From: Eleginops maclovinus
Taxonomy: Eukaryota; Chordata; Actinopteri; Perciformes; Eleginopidae
DNA length: 64,000 nucleotides
Direction of reading: 5' to 3'
NCBI RefSeq assembly: GCF_036324505.1
Contig: NC_086355.1
Location: 18,528,518 to 18,592,517 of the forward strand
A program made the position numbers and the translations under genes. Each line of letters starts with the position of its first letter. Position 1 is the stretch's first letter. Positions 50,801 to 64,000 of this stretch are shown here, piece by piece. Under the pieces are notes generated by a model. It saw nothing but the letters and a program-made list of their open reading frames with translations. It did no database searches and was not told the DNA's origin.

Positions 50801-52421
50801 TGTCAGACTCTTTCAGCAACTGTTTTAAGGGAGAATTGACACAAGCTTTAAAAATAACAACGCTAAAAGGGATTATACAGATATTGGTGACCATGTACTA
50901 TCCTATGATCTCAAACCAAATGTTTTGCTGTGGTAATGTGGTCCAATTATTTTAAAAAGTTAAGTTTTAGAAAACCGTAAGCCTCCTTTCTTGCAATCTA
51001 CAGTCAAGCCAGTGTAGTGCATTGAATCTGCAAGAAAAAAAGCAAGAAAATGAGACAAAGAGCAAAGAAAGAGGACACTAAAAGAAAAAGAGAGGAGAGG
51101 ACTGTGAAAAAAGCCAAAAAGGGTCTTTAAATGAGGGTGTAGAAAAGCGGCCTGGCGTTGGAGCAGACACGCCCCATCACACAACAGTCGAGACATTAAC
51201 TTCTCCGCTCTCTCTGTTTCCCCCCTGCCATCACTCTTTCTCTCCCTCCCTCTCTCCTTCATTCCATCTGCTCTCCCGCTGCACCTGGCCTCTTCACTTT
51301 CTCTCACTCCATTTCCTCTCTTTTACTCCTTTTTTCCCCTTACTCTCATCATTTCTCTTTCTTCTCTTTTCGTGCCATCTCACCCTCCTTTTTCCTCTCC
51401 CCTTTTTGTAACTGAATGCTTCTTTCTCTTCTGTGTGTCTTCCTCAATCTGTCTCTTCTCTTCATTTGACAGCGTCTCCATCTTTACTATCGGCACTTTT
51501 CATCTCCTCCTTCTCTTTCCATTCAAATTTTCCCTTTTACAGCATCAAAGACAATCTCTAAATCTATCGTCTTCAACACATATTCTCCTTTTCTCCTGCC
51601 TCCAAATGTCTTTCTTTTATTTAAAGACCAGTCTTTATTTATTTCCACACTTCCCCTCCCATCGGTGGGCTCAGTCTCTATCCGTCTTGGCCCGGCATGA
51701 GTGGACCACAGAGAGTCAGGACTCTACGGAAAACCCTGGAGGGGTCTGTCACAGCGGCCATATGGCAGAGGATGCAGCGAACAACTCCACACACTCAGAC
51801 TGGGACACACAACAGAGTCTCCGACAGACGCCCAGTGTGAAGGAATGGATTGTGTCCTCTGTGGCCGGTGGGCATGTCCACCACTCATTAGTTTCCCATG
51901 GAGAATTGATATCATTCACAAAAGCTGCCTGGCCTGCCTCGGATCACAAGCCTAACCGCATGAATAGGTGGGTGGCATGTGTGTGGTATGGGAGTGAACA
52001 AGTAAAAAAGAATAAAGAGGAGGATTTAGTGAACCAAATATGGTGTCAGTCTCTTAAACACACATTTGTATACACGCAGACATTCTTAAGCCACGAAAAA
52101 TGAACCTTAAAATTGTATTATTCAAACTTTGAAAAGCAAGCTAGAGAGTAGATTAGAGTTCCTTTTACAATTTGTGAAGCATATTAAAGGCATTTAAGCA
52201 AACAAGAGTGTGAAGCTATGTTTTGGTTCTAATCGTCCCAGGGACAAAGGCGAGCAAGCTAAATGCAAGTTAATGACGTCACTTATTTGCGTGAAGTGCA
52301 AAGAATCTGCGAGTTGTCATGGAACGTGGTCACGTAGCTTCACACTTTGGTTGCTAGGTGCATTACTGTGTGCATTGAGCTTAACAGACGTGACTGCTTC
52401 AAATTAAATCAAATCACTTAA

Positions 52422-52825
52422 AGGTCCCCTATTAAACTCTTTTTGAACAATAAATTAGAGGTCTCAGACAAAGCATTTCTTGAAAGTGTTTGGGTCAAAA
52501 AACAAAACAGATCGTGCATTGCAGCATGCCATAAACCCCTCTGTTTCAGCCCGGTTCCAAAATTGCTCATTCTGTGTCTGTAGCTTTAAATGCTAATGAG
52601 CTGCTGCTGGCCACACCCCTCTGTGAAGTGATTGGTTTAAAAAGACACAATGGTTCTCTAGGAGGATATTCAGGTGATAAGGTGGGCGGGTGTTTCCTTG
52701 TTCGGTTGCTGGCTAATAGTTGCACAACCCAATAAAATAAACTTCATCAAGTGGCCAAAATCTGATCAGCTAATTTTCTGACCAGAAACAGAACAAAAAG
52801 GGAGAAAACGTATAATAGGTAACCT
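52422..52825. mobile_element. TTAA-type nonautonomous element, second family
   Basis: TTAA at 52418-52421 and 52826-52829. Left end AGGTCCCCTATTA; right end reversed AGGTTACCTATTA, 11 of 13 bases matching. 404 bp. The interior differs from the first family but shares the terminal AGG...CCTATTA pattern, so both could be moved by one enzyme. No open frame. Confidence 0.78.
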
Positions 52826-55800
52826 TTAAATTCAGAAATAAATAATGGACGTTTCTTTCAATTAAAATGTCCCAGAAATGTTTTAATGCTTTAAAGCAGA
52901 TCTTTGGAATTTAAATATAGGTCAATATTTTGTTTGATAAATCAAATGTTTTACCAGATCTTCAACACTTAAACACTTTGATTGTAACACAGTTGTTGTT
53001 ATTATTAATATTGGATCCTTTCTCACAAAGATAAAGGGTTAATTGTATATGAGATATATGAACATAATGGACATTAAATAAACTGTTTATTACAGTTCCT
53101 CCTCTGCAGCAGTATCGGCCCTGACCATTGTGCTGCCCTATGTATGATTTTAGCTGGTGGCTCTGTAGTGAGCTTGTTTTTGGTTATGGAGTTAAAAACT
53201 AAAATACTGCCATGGTTAATGGGGCCAGGCTTTTCTTTGCAACCAATTGTATTATAATAATAATTATATTTTTGACAAATTAGACTCCTCATTCATACTG
53301 TTCTGTAATTATATGGTTGTGTTACAAGAAGTCTGCTTACAAGGCATGGACAAGCTTGAGCTGCCGTTAGTTGTCATGGAGAAAAATGATTACACATATT
53401 TTATCTATGTGCATGCGTATGCATTTTTATGCTAAAGTAATAGTTTTAAATGTCAATGACGTATGATGTATTGTATCACAGAATGGTTGGTGCAAATGTA
53501 GTGATTGCCTTTACTTTGTTTTTTTTTAATAAGACAATCATTTTTATTCATGCCACTGATTCTGCCCTATTCAGTGTGTTCCTCACCATTACACAAACGC
53601 TGACTAAATTAAAATGATTATTCACTTTTGACAATTTCACTGCTCTTTTCACGTCTGGGCCATTATAGTCAGAGTTCATCTAAAAGATAATGTCTGCATC
53701 CAACAGAAAGGTGGTGTATCTCCGTGTTTATGTCCATTTGTTTGTATTTTTTTCGGGAGAATATTGAATGCTGTCTTGGTCCTCTGATAAAAGACATCAC
53801 ATAAAACATGCATCAAGTATGTAGTGGGGACTCAACTAAACACTCATATTCCTTGAACCTTTCACATCTGTGTACTTTGCTGACATCTATTGCAGGGATC
53901 CCTTATCGGTTGCTCTCCCTGAGGTTTCTTCTTCTTAGGGGGGGCAGGAAGTTGAAAAAGGACAATTGTACCCCCAAACTTTACAGAAGCCGTTCAGAGG
54001 ACTTTGCCAGGTGTATTTATTTCTGTCTAATTCTGGAAAGATTGTATTTTTCCAGACACCCCGAATAAGGGGGCCAAGTATCTTTTTGACAACAAAAAGG
54101 CCCCGTAACTTGGTGCCGTCTTGGAAAAAACTAAGTTATTGAAGTCAAATTTCTATCATTAACAATATATTGAATTTTGTTAAGTTGCTTCCAGGTCAGC
54201 AGCAATATTCAAAAGTGATCTGTCAAAGCACTAGAAGAGAAAAACATGTATTTAAGTTCTTGTGAAAATGAAAAACAAAGCAAAGATTTATGTGTAGCAG
54301 TCACAAAGGACATAAGGACAGTTCAGGTTGTGCGATGGTAAGTTATGCAACAAATATCTGCTGTAAAGTCTTCCACCATTTCTTCAAACTCCTATATTGC
54401 CCTTGGGGATAAAAGAAACTAAAATCTGTGTTGTGTATGCAACCACATTTGCATATGTAAAATCTGCGTACGAGTGTTGTTCTGAGACTGGTGCAAGCTC
54501 ATATTAGTTTGAGGAACAAAGTGTTGAGTTTTAACTGGGGCATTTTAACACAACAACAAACAGATGACAAGGACAACAGTCTTCATCCTCTTTGTGCTGA
54601 ACCATCAAAGAACGTTTCTAGTTTGTACACGTCTGTATTTCTCTTCACGAATCTAATAAAAAAAATCCTTTGCTCATTTTGTTCTTGTTTTATGAAAGCC
54701 TATGAGATTCCTTGAAATGGAACATAATTGTATGGTGGCAAATTCAAATGTTTTTTTTATGGGAAGGGGGGATTGTGGACCATTACAATTTGGAAGCCTT
54801 TCAAATAATTATTCTTAAGACTTAGTGTTTTTCAGTCTCTCAAAAAGTGTCCGTCAAAAGTACATACATGCACTCACAGGTAAACCTAGTAAAAAAAAAA
54901 AAAAGCTTACAAAACACATAGTATACATTAACACACACATGTGTTACTGGCGCCTGGTTTGCTTTCCAACTGAGAAGCATTGGCACTCACCCAGGCTCCC
55001 TTGTTGAGACTAATAAGACCTCTGCTCAGGTAGGGTGGAACTATGCTGGGAATTCCATGAAGAACACCAAATCCAACATTTTAAAAAAGATGCAAGGGGA
55101 AATAATACCCTATGTGTGTCAAGAGGTGAGGAGGTGTCAATCAAGCCCAGACTGTTAACGACCCCACTGTACTGAGCAGAGGTCTAATTGGCCATCAAGT
55201 GAAAGCACCTGTGTGGGCACGGTAGGTGAGAACCGCCTTTAGGAGTGGATGTTCTGTGACCTGGGTGAATAATTGGTAAGTGCAATGATAACTATTTTCT
55301 TGTAAAATGTGTTGACAGTGTTGAAAGTGTGGACGTCTATTAAAACTGCTGTTAACCCACTTCAGTGGTTAATAAGCTATTATGCCAGTATTTCTAGGTA
55401 CAGGGTGGTATCAGTTTTACAAAACAAGAACTCACAAAAATAACAGGTGGGAAAACCAGGGTATAAATGAAATAATACTTTAACACAAATATTTGGTGGA
55501 TAAGGTTTCATTAATACAATAGATGATTGGAAAGATATAAAAGATGGTGAAAGTATGTTTAAAGGTAGAGAGGCTTACATTTGGTCTGTAATTCGATCTG
55601 CGTTGCGATGTTCCGCTTCGACCTTCTTTAGAACAGTGTTGTTGCTGATTTACATGCTAGCTCATGGCAGACATGAGCAGCTAGTTTGCTAGTATCGATT
55701 GTTTTCAACTTTTTTACTCCACCCTTTGGTTAGCACTATCTGGGAGCTGCAGCCCACAAAAATGTAGCTCCAGCTGCACTCATTTAGGTTGTTTAACTTG

Positions 55801-55994
55801 TATGAAAATCATGCTGTTCAAGAGGTTACCTTTTAGAGCCTAAATGCAAAACCAGCTAAATGCTAATGTCCCCATGCTAACATGTGAAACAATGATAATG
55901 CTAACATGCTCATCAGATAATGCTAACATGTCTGTGTAATATTTTAGCATGCAGACATTTAATGACCAAAAGCTCATTTAAATCCAAGCTAAAA

Positions 55995-56393
55995 GGTTTC
56001 AAGGTTTCAAGGTTTTATTGGTCATATGCACAGCATATACAACGTATATGGCAATGAAAATCTTATATCCCATGCTCCTCCAACAACTCAACATACATGG
56101 TGCAAATAAGATAAATAAAATAGTGTAAAAAGAGAGAAGAATATTTACAATAACAACAATAAACATTTGAGGATGTGAAATATATACATATGTGGAATAC
56201 ATTGGAAGTGTTTAAATACTTTATACTGTTGAATGAGGAGGTATGGACAGATGCATATATTACGTATAAACAGATGTATATGGCAGATGTGTATAATATA
56301 TATATATATAGATATATATATATCTATATATATATATATATATAGATATATATATATATATATATATATATATCTATATATATATATATATAT

Positions 56394-56430
<37 letters not shown>

Positions 56431-57289
56431 TATATATATATCTATATATATATATCTATATATATATATATAGATATATATATATATATATATATAGATA
56501 TATCTATATATATATATATATCTATATATATATATAGATATATATATATATATATATATATCTATATATATATATATATCTATATATATATATAGATATA
56601 TATATATAGATATATATATATATCTATATATATATATCTATATATATATATATATGTATGTGTGTACTATAAACAGATGTGAGTAGACATTCACAGAGCT
56701 CAGGAGTTCAGCAGTCTTATAGCCTGTGGTATAAAACTGTCTCTGAGTCTGGTGGTCTTGGTCCGGATGCTGCGGTACCGTCTGCCAGACGGCAGCAGAC
56801 AGAACAGATTGTTGCTGGGGTGATGGGGGTCCTTTCATATCCTACCGGCCTTCTTCCTACACCGCTGGGTGTAGAGGTCCTCCATGGATGGCAGCTCCGT
56901 CCTGGTGATGTGCTGAGCAGTTTTCACCACCCTCTGTAGAGTCTTACGGTTGAGGGCGGTGCAACTGCCATACCAGGCGGTGATGCAGCCAGTCAGGATA
57001 CTCTCGATGGTGCACCTATGGAAGTTGCAGAGTATGGAGTCCATGTTGAACTTCCGCAGCCTGCGGAGGAAGAAGAGCCGCTGTCGAGCCATCTTGGATA
57101 TGACCCTGGTGTGTCCATGTCAGGTCCTCACTGATGTTTAACCTGAAGCTGCTGACTCTCTCCACAGGAGTCCCGTCGATGGTGATGGGTGTGTGTGCCT
57201 CTCTCTGCCTCTTCCTGTAGTCCACAATCAGCTCCTTTGTTTTGCTGACATTGAGATGGAGGTTGTTGTCCTGGCACCAAGATGTCAGT
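55995..57289 (-). pseudogene. 5'-truncated LINE with reverse-transcriptase C-terminal remnant
   Basis: Read on the minus strand, from 57289 it encodes NNLHLNVSKTKELIVDYRK, then ITIDGTPVERVSSFRLN and SEDLTW, then after a frame change near 57110 ARQRLFFLRRLRKF, CTIESILTGCITAWYGSC and RVVKTAQHITRTELPS. This is the C-terminal reverse-transcriptase and post-RT region of L2/CR1-like fish non-LTR retrotransposons. The element lacks its 5' part (endonuclease, most of RT) and is frameshifted. The 3' part includes the TA tract and ends in a tandem CCTTGAAACCTTGAAACC tail at 55995-56012. GCTAAAA flanks both ends (55988-55994 and 57290-57296), a target-site duplication. Clade is my recollection of fish LINEs; presence of the RT is firm. 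Confidence 0.88.
56289..56655. repeat. (TA)n tract with regular TAGATA/TATCTA insertions
   Basis: About 365 bp of TA repeats into which GA and TC dinucleotides are set at intervals of roughly 10-30 bp, giving many nested palindromes such as TATAGATATATATATCTATA. It lies inside the LINE 3' region. Confidence 0.95.
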
Positions 57290-58649
57290 GCTAAAAAACT
57301 GACTTAAAAGGTAGTTAGTTAGTTAGTTAGTAACAATTAATGTATTTATGAACAGAAATACTCGTACTAAAAAGAAAAAATACCCTCATGCTACATCTGA
57401 TAATATTATAGAACAAAATGTATACCTCATTCTGCATTTCCTAAAGGGTGTTAATGAAAATCCTCCAATAATATCCCAAACAAACTTCTTCAGAAGCTTA
57501 CACATCTGCAAGAGTCACAACCTGTTTTTCATTCTTTCTTTCTTTTTCTAGTCATTCACAGTCATTTTTACACTTAACAATTACACTGTTATGTAGATCA
57601 ATGAGGCTTCCTGTGAACAAACATTTCAATGTGTTTTAATGAGCTGTTGCTGCACAAATGATCCTCAGCCCAAGCCCCGTTTCCGTATCATTATTTTTAA
57701 AGATAAAACCCAGTCAAAAAGTATAAACATAATTTGCTGTTGTCTCGGCAGATGGTGTCTCTATCGCACATTCACAGAGAGAGACCCGTCTGTATTTAGG
57801 CCCGCAGACTGACAGAATTACACTCCACTAATTAACTTGAATAAGGCAGCTTGACACTCTACCCGGAAAGTAATGCAATGCTATCAGTCAGTGTGTGTGT
57901 GATCGAGAGATGAAACAAAACGAGTGATGCAAGCCACATGGTAATGAGTAACTAATCATATACTTTCAGTTTGAATCGGTGGAATAATAGCATCTTCTGT
58001 TAAGCAAATGTGACCCATTCTGTCATTGACATATTTCTGAGTGTGTGTTTGCAACATGTGCATGGACAGTATGTGTGTCCATAGGCGTGTGCATCCTTCC
58101 CTTTTGAGTTAATTGACACTCTGCATAGACTGCAGTTGCCCGTCTCAATGATGGTTGTTATGGAAACGATGTTTGGTGTGACAGATGCGTTTGTGGCGGA
58201 TCAGGATGCGGCAAACCACGCGGGACACACAAGGACCGGCAAAAAGAATAATTACACAATACAAAATCATCACAACGGACAGGGTGGATGAACACATTCA
58301 TAAAATAAAAAAGGATTACTAAATGCCAACAAACCGGTATGAATATTTCAATCTGCATTATTATTCCGCCTCATTAAAGACAGAGACGTAAATAACAGTA
58401 GCCTAAACAGTGAATCATATCATTCCCAAGTGCAATCCTAAAAGGTTTCTCCTGTGTTATTCTAATTACTTTGTAAAGTTTAAATTGGGTTTGCAAATAT
58501 AATTAAGATAAGTTCCGCGGCGCTAAACTATGCCTCTGTCAGTAAATATGACAATAAAGAGCTTGAAAGGCATTTCTCTGAAAATTAATACAAACTTTTC
58601 TGTTAAATCATTGAGTTTAATAGGAAGTAAAAAAAACTCAGGACGGACT

Positions 58650-59064
58650 ACTCAGATCCTTTACCAAAAAATACAAATAAATACTAATACCACATTCAAA
58701 ATATACTCCCTTACAAGTAAAAGTCCTTAGTTCAAAATGTTACTCAATAACAGACAGTACAATACAGTAGTATTATCAACAAAATGTACTTAAAGAGGTC
58801 AAAGTATTCATAGTGCAGAATTGCTCTTTTAAAATGTGTAGAATTATTAAAGAAGGTTATAACATTGTGTTTTTATCACAAACAAATAGATTTTAGAGTT
58901 TGTGGTTCATTAAAATGAAGCAAATTATGCATACTTAGTCTTCTGCCAAGTAGATTATTAGTGTAAAAATCAAATAATGTTACTAAATTGGCAGGAAAAG
59001 TACCTCTAACTGATACTTCAGTACAGTCCTTGAGTAAATGTACTTGCTTACATTCCACCACTGG
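58650..59064 (-). mobile_element. Nonautonomous hAT-like repeat (putative)
   Basis: On the minus strand it begins CCAGTGGTGGAATGTAAGCA, AGTACATTTACTCAAGGACT and GTACTGAAGTATCAG. I know CAGTGGTGGAAAGTAACTAA-like starts from a very common fish repeat, and CAGNGGTG ends are typical of hAT termini. The far end is diverged and I see no clear 8-bp duplication. Confidence 0.5.
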
Positions 59065-60748
59065 CTAATATCCATTACTTTATATAGCACTCATTGGGTG
59101 GTTCATAAAGAAACACAGATGTGAAAGCTCACCCTCCGGTTCCCCCTCAAGTTAGTGCTACAGTATATACAGTATGTAAGCTCTGTCAGCACGGTTGCCA
59201 GTTGTTGTGTTTCAGCGCGATTAGCTGTTAGCTATAAGCCATTGCCATGTTATGAACCATTTGGTTGCGATCTCCGTGCTTTATTTAGAAACCTTATATG
59301 CATACTAATATTACACTATTATTACAAATTTCACAATGTTATCAAATCTATATGTTTCATGTAAACAAAATATTCCAGTTCATATTTGAATATGGGATTT
59401 TCTGCTTATGTGGGATATGCACATTTTATTTGGGCTTTAGGTGCAATCTTTAAACATTTATAATGGTGTTTAAGAATATTTATCGCATTTGCCAAAGGTC
59501 AATTGATTCTTTAGCTAATCTTTGCCTTGTACAGAAGAGTTTTAAAGTTGCAGAATGGTGAACATGAGGGTACAGGAGCAACATGTCTGCGGTTGGAGCT
59601 TAGAGTGGTTTTAAGGGTGTAGCAGAGGGATGTTGGGCATTTTACATGAATTGGTTGCATGTACACAGGAATATTAGTAGAATACAAAGTTTCATGAGCT
59701 ATTTAAACAGGTTAGTAGGAATATTGTCTTTTTCTAAATAAGGATAAAACTGAATATTTGCACATGTAAATGTTGGCAAAGAACCAATAGAGTGGATGAT
59801 GTGTAGATGGTCAACAAACTGCTCATTTATGAAAATTGGCAGCAGCAGCGTTTTTGGGGTTGTTTTCTATTTCTGTGCTTCCTTGTATCCTTTGATTCTC
59901 AGCCCACATTAGATTGGGCCAGGAAGGTTTGGGCAAGGTATGGGCCTGATTTATTCTAATTACTTTGGGCTTGATCTGGTCAGGTTTCATTTTAATCTGC
60001 AGGTTTTTTCCCTTTCGCTAACAGTGTGAATGTGACCCCCTGGAGCCTGACAGCACATTCAGTGACATTCTAAGAGCTTGTTAGTCCACTCTGGGTTACA
60101 GAGTTGACACAAAATGTGTTGGCTTATTAATCATGGCAGGGGCTCAGGCTTTGATCAGGTTTAAACAGAGTCCACGTCCATATGAAGCCAGATTTTGGGA
60201 TCTAATAACCACATTTCCCTTTGTTAAAAATGATTATGTTTGCAATGTCAACTTGACAGTTTATTACTCATTATCAGCCTTAGAAAGTATTTTATTGCCT
60301 TCGCCAATGTCTCTGGGAGGATTTTGTTGTTGTTTTCTGACATTTGTAATTAAACAATTTATAACATTTTACAATAACTCATAAAAATTCAACAGAATAA
60401 TTAAAAATGGAACTATCTCAACGGATAAAAGCACTTAAATGATGCTTAATTATTGTAATATCGGATTAGAAACATTCATTAACTGTCTTTGGTTGCCAAC
60501 TGCAAAGTTACCAGGGAAATACTGTGTTATTTCTGCCCACCCTGTAAGTGCACACTAATGAATTGAGATGTCAATGTGGTCTTGAATTTGTTCAGGTTAT
60601 GTACACAAATTTAAAGAGACAGTCAGAGGAAAATATGTAATCTGACTTTCATCATTTGATACAATGAGGCATCATTCCAATACCGCGACCAGGTGTATCC
60701 CTACTAATGAGAGCTGTACTCCTGCAAGCTTGGTGCCAAGTGCATGCA

Positions 60749-60784
60749 CGGCTGTGTGTTGTTGTGTGTGTGTGTGTGTGTGTG
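60749..60784. repeat. Short (GT)n array
   Basis: TTGTTGTGTGTGTGTGTGTG and onward, about 35 bp. Confidence 0.85.
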
Positions 60785-61085
60785 GTCTGGATGGTGGGTA
60801 GATGTATGGTCCCCTCGGCTACCGGGTGATTGGCAGCGCCAGTTTGGGAGTCATTGATAACACACAAGAGGGCCACTGCCACAGATGAGCTCTGTCAAGC
60901 TGTCTGCCTGTCAGACACCCACCTATAAACACACACATACACTCCTCTCTCTCTCTTTTTTCAAAGACACACACATCCACACACACAGTCCCACCAACCT
61001 ACCACTCAATATCCTTCCAAGTTCTTTCTCTGACTGTTTGCGTTTAACCCAAACAGAATCCCTCTGCCTTCACACACAGAAAAAA

Positions 61086-61207
<122 letters not shown>

Positions 61208-61628
61208 GTCAGCCCACTTGAGGCCAGCCATTGAACCCGTTATACTGATAACAGTAACAACAACCCTCCCCGCTGCAGGAAGAGAAAGACTCATTCATAT
61301 GTATCTTGTGATGTGTCAGGAGTTCTCTGTCACTTGTTTGTCACTGTGGAGGCTTGAAAAGAGCAGGCTGACATTTGGAGGTATATTTCAATACAGCAGC
61401 TGAGAATGAAACCATGCTGCTTCAATGCTTTGGCAGCCATGTTCAGATTGTCTGAGCCTTAGTTTAAAGTGGGAGAATCCTTTCTCCACCATACTGGTGA
61501 CATCTTTTGTCATCAAACCTTTGTGACAGAATAATGAGAGGCACATGGGGAAGTTTTTTTTATAACAATGCAAAATGTACTAAAAAAGGAACAAGTTTCT
61601 CTGATGTAATAATCAGACCTGTTTTTAA

Positions 61629-61905
61629 GGGGCCCATTTCTACTTTTTGGGGGGTTTCCCTTTCCTGTAGTGTGTTATATAGGTTTGGTGCATGATAATG
61701 GTCTGCAAAGGCTAAAATCCCAAAGTTCTTTCCAGATGGACTCCTTTGTTTATCTTCTGTAACATAGTGACATCACTATGTAACACTCACGTTCATATTG
61801 GCTAGCGCTGCAACACATTGTTAGTGATAGGCTAAAGGGCGGGACATCTTTGCGATTGACTAATCACAACAGAGCCCCCACGTTAGCTAGGGGTCCTCAG
61901 TTTAC
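61629..61905 (+). mobile_element. TTAA-type nonautonomous element, 5' part
   Basis: Starts GGGGCCC after TTAA (61625-61628), followed by the family order: GGGGGGTTTCCCTTTCCTGT, ATATAGGTTTGGTGCATG, AATGGTCTGCAAAGGC, AACATAGTGACATCAC, TTGGCTAGCGC. It matches the copy at 14200 but loses similarity before the distal end. Confidence 0.65.
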
Positions 61906-62423
61906 TCAATAAACAAAAGCATAGGAAAGATGGGGGAAATGTTGCTCAAAATGCTTTCGTCTTGGTAGAAAATAAGTATACATGCACTTCATCGTCTTGT
62001 GAAGAAATGGGTATTACAACAACAAACGCTTGAAAGAAAATCCTGATAAAATATGTAACTGATAAAATTTAGAAAAATGGATTTCCAGATTGTCTCTCAG
62101 GACTTCCGTGGCACACCTGATAAAAAAAGACAAATGAAAGACCTCACCTGGCACATACATAACCACATTCATAAAATGCACACTTACTGACACAATGCAG
62201 CCCTTTGGGGATCTATTACTGCTCACTCAGGTCTTATCATCTCAAAGCTTTCACTATGAATACCTACCCTCTACGACACACTCTCTCACACGCCAAGGCT
62301 ATAAACCTATTTTGATAGTTGAAATGTATAAGCTTCTTTTCAAATGCCCTGTCAGAGAACGCTATCTCCTGCAACAGCTCGCCAAACAGCACAATAGCCT
62401 TTATTGTAATGACTGACAGAGAG

Positions 62424-62528
<105 letters not shown>

Positions 62529-63019
62529 GGACAGATAGAGAGACTGTCTTTTTACCGGTCGACACACACATACAGTACATAGCAGTATCTCATGGTGTCA
62601 CCTCTCACCGTACAGCTGTGCCACCATTTGTTCATCTTTTGCTGGATGAAACTTTTCCATTGAGGTTAGTTTATTCTGCAGAAACAGCAAACTTTTTCAG
62701 AACAGAGAAAGCGATACAGACAGATGCAGAGGCAGTTGTAGAGCATCTGGGTTTGTCCAAGAATGAGATAAACGTGTTTTAATTGGAACATGCTTGATAA
62801 AGTTTTCTGGTCAAAAAAGAGATCTGAAATTTCTTGGGAAAACTTCCCTTAAGAAGAAGTTATTACAATGTTCCTGCTTAAATTGATTTCAAACAGAAGG
62901 GATGCATATTGTATCACTGTACCGTTTTTAGCCGCCTGTGATTATTCACCCCAAAAAAGCAATGTACCTACTGAACAGAGGTTAGCTCAAAACTAGCTGG
63001 CTACAAACAGGGCATCCAC

Positions 63020-63460
63020 ATAATGATCACTGACCTCAGCCCCCCATCTGTATCCAGCCACAGGCAAAATGTTAGCATGCTTACCCTTTGGGTCAGACCC
63101 AAGGGGACACCTGTGGGTATGAAATGTGGAAACAATGCAAATGTGCCTTCAACCTGCATTTTAGCTAATGGCCAACTCCCCTGGTTACAAAAATAAATCA
63201 GACTTAATGGAAGTCTATGAGAAATTGAACTGACAACAACTCACCTGATTTATAATCTCCTCAAAGATTTTTCAGATTAGTTTATAGTCACAATCCCTAT
63301 ATTCAAGTCTTATCCGCTACAGAATGATGTTCAATCTGCAATGTGTTGTTTAATTTAGAGTACAAAACGGGGATGTTTTCGGGCATGGCTAGATTGTTAT
63401 TGACAAGTTACTACCATGGCATCGGTTATACTTCATTGTTCTTAGCCTGGTTTAATGCTA
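63020..63460. repeat. Interspersed repeat related to the one near 10.2 kb
   Basis: Shares AAGTCTATGAGAAA with the 10.2-kb copy. The downstream order (CTCACCTGATTTATAATCTC, TAGTTTATAGTCACAATCCC, GAATGATGTTCA) is known to me from a common fish repeat. Limits approximate. Confidence 0.5.
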
Positions 63461-64000
63461 GCAACAACAACAAAAAAACCCATCCCAATTAATATCAAAG
63501 TTAATGTAAATGACAGATCTGCCTTTCTATTTAAGCTAGCTTTAGCAAGTAATTTTCCAATTGGTAAATCCACCAACTAAAAGGTGATGTCAGACGATTC
63601 ATGTCCACTTCTCCGGCCATCTGGATAATGCAATATTTACCATTAAGCATGGAAATAACGTTTGGCTATATAAAAAAGGCAATCATTTTCACCCGTATGT
63701 AGTTTCTTCTTTTCTCTTCTTTTTTCAGATTAGCGGTGCTGGTGGCTAACTCTGCTGCTGCAACCTGTGCTTTTGTTAGCACAAAATGCGGAATCAAAAA
63801 CACATTACTCTTGCTGTTGAAGTAAGTTGCGAACATGCCGAAAACATATTTAGCTATTTGAATGAATTCCAAATTAAAAACACAACAAATCCAAGCAATT
63901 GTATATGATTTATAGATCAATGAAACACACATACGTGGTTTAACATCTGGAAGCTAGGAGCCTAAAGGTTTAGTTGAGTTGCAAAAATCTTTATCTATTA

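Noticed and set aside
51372..52103. 243-codon open frame, longest in the window
   Set aside because: The first half is pyrimidine-rich low complexity. The second half (near 51690-51960) looks less repetitive but has no domain I recognise, no splice context and no upstream coding partner. A transcript or conservation would reopen it.

Overview
This is vertebrate, almost certainly teleost fish, nuclear DNA. It is AT-rich, has roughly twenty long (CA)n/(TG)n arrays, and carries interspersed repeats typical of fish genomes. It holds one recognisable protein-coding gene in pieces: the 3' half of a neuropilin-2 gene (nrp2), on the + strand. Nothing looks bacterial; the other open reading frames are mostly microsatellite read-through or chance intronic ORFs.

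Layout. 1-10723 is intron, and I recognise no CUB or F5/8C exon in it, so those domains lie upstream of the window. Coding exons follow with canonical AG/GT borders and a consistent phase chain: linker (10724-10798); MAM domain in three exons (11792-11956, 16862-17130, 17661-17757); a short MAM-to-stalk exon (20518-20550); an NRP2b-type terminal exon with its own transmembrane segment and tail (25123-25508); a 21-codon cassette exon (31048-31110); and an NRP2a-type terminal exon with transmembrane segment and C-terminal Ser-Glu-Ala (32870-33195). The NRP2a 3' UTR probably ends near the AATAAA at 36131. The gene can therefore give two receptors with the same ectodomain but different membrane anchors and cytoplasmic tails, plus forms with or without a stalk insert, as in mammalian NRP2. 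I cannot tell which teleost paralogue (nrp2a or nrp2b) this is.

36.2-64 kb looks intergenic. It contains a solo LTR with a perfect 5-bp target duplication (45889-46356), a 5'-truncated non-LTR retrotransposon with a target duplication (55995-57289), an 0.8-kb inverted minisatellite (about 48428-49269), a (TA)n palindromic tract (56289-56655), a 36-bp tandem repeat (37305-37412) and many CA arrays. A family of short nonautonomous elements, flanked by TTAA and starting AGG, is scattered through the whole window (six or seven copies), one of them interrupted by a LINE tail.

I found no CRISPR array, operon, tRNA or rRNA, and no clear sign of a wholly new system. The points most worth following are the alternative C-terminal exons of nrp2, the lengthened Asn/Gln/His-rich NRP2b tail, the CA and polypyrimidine tracts right beside two exon donors, and the mobile-element structures.
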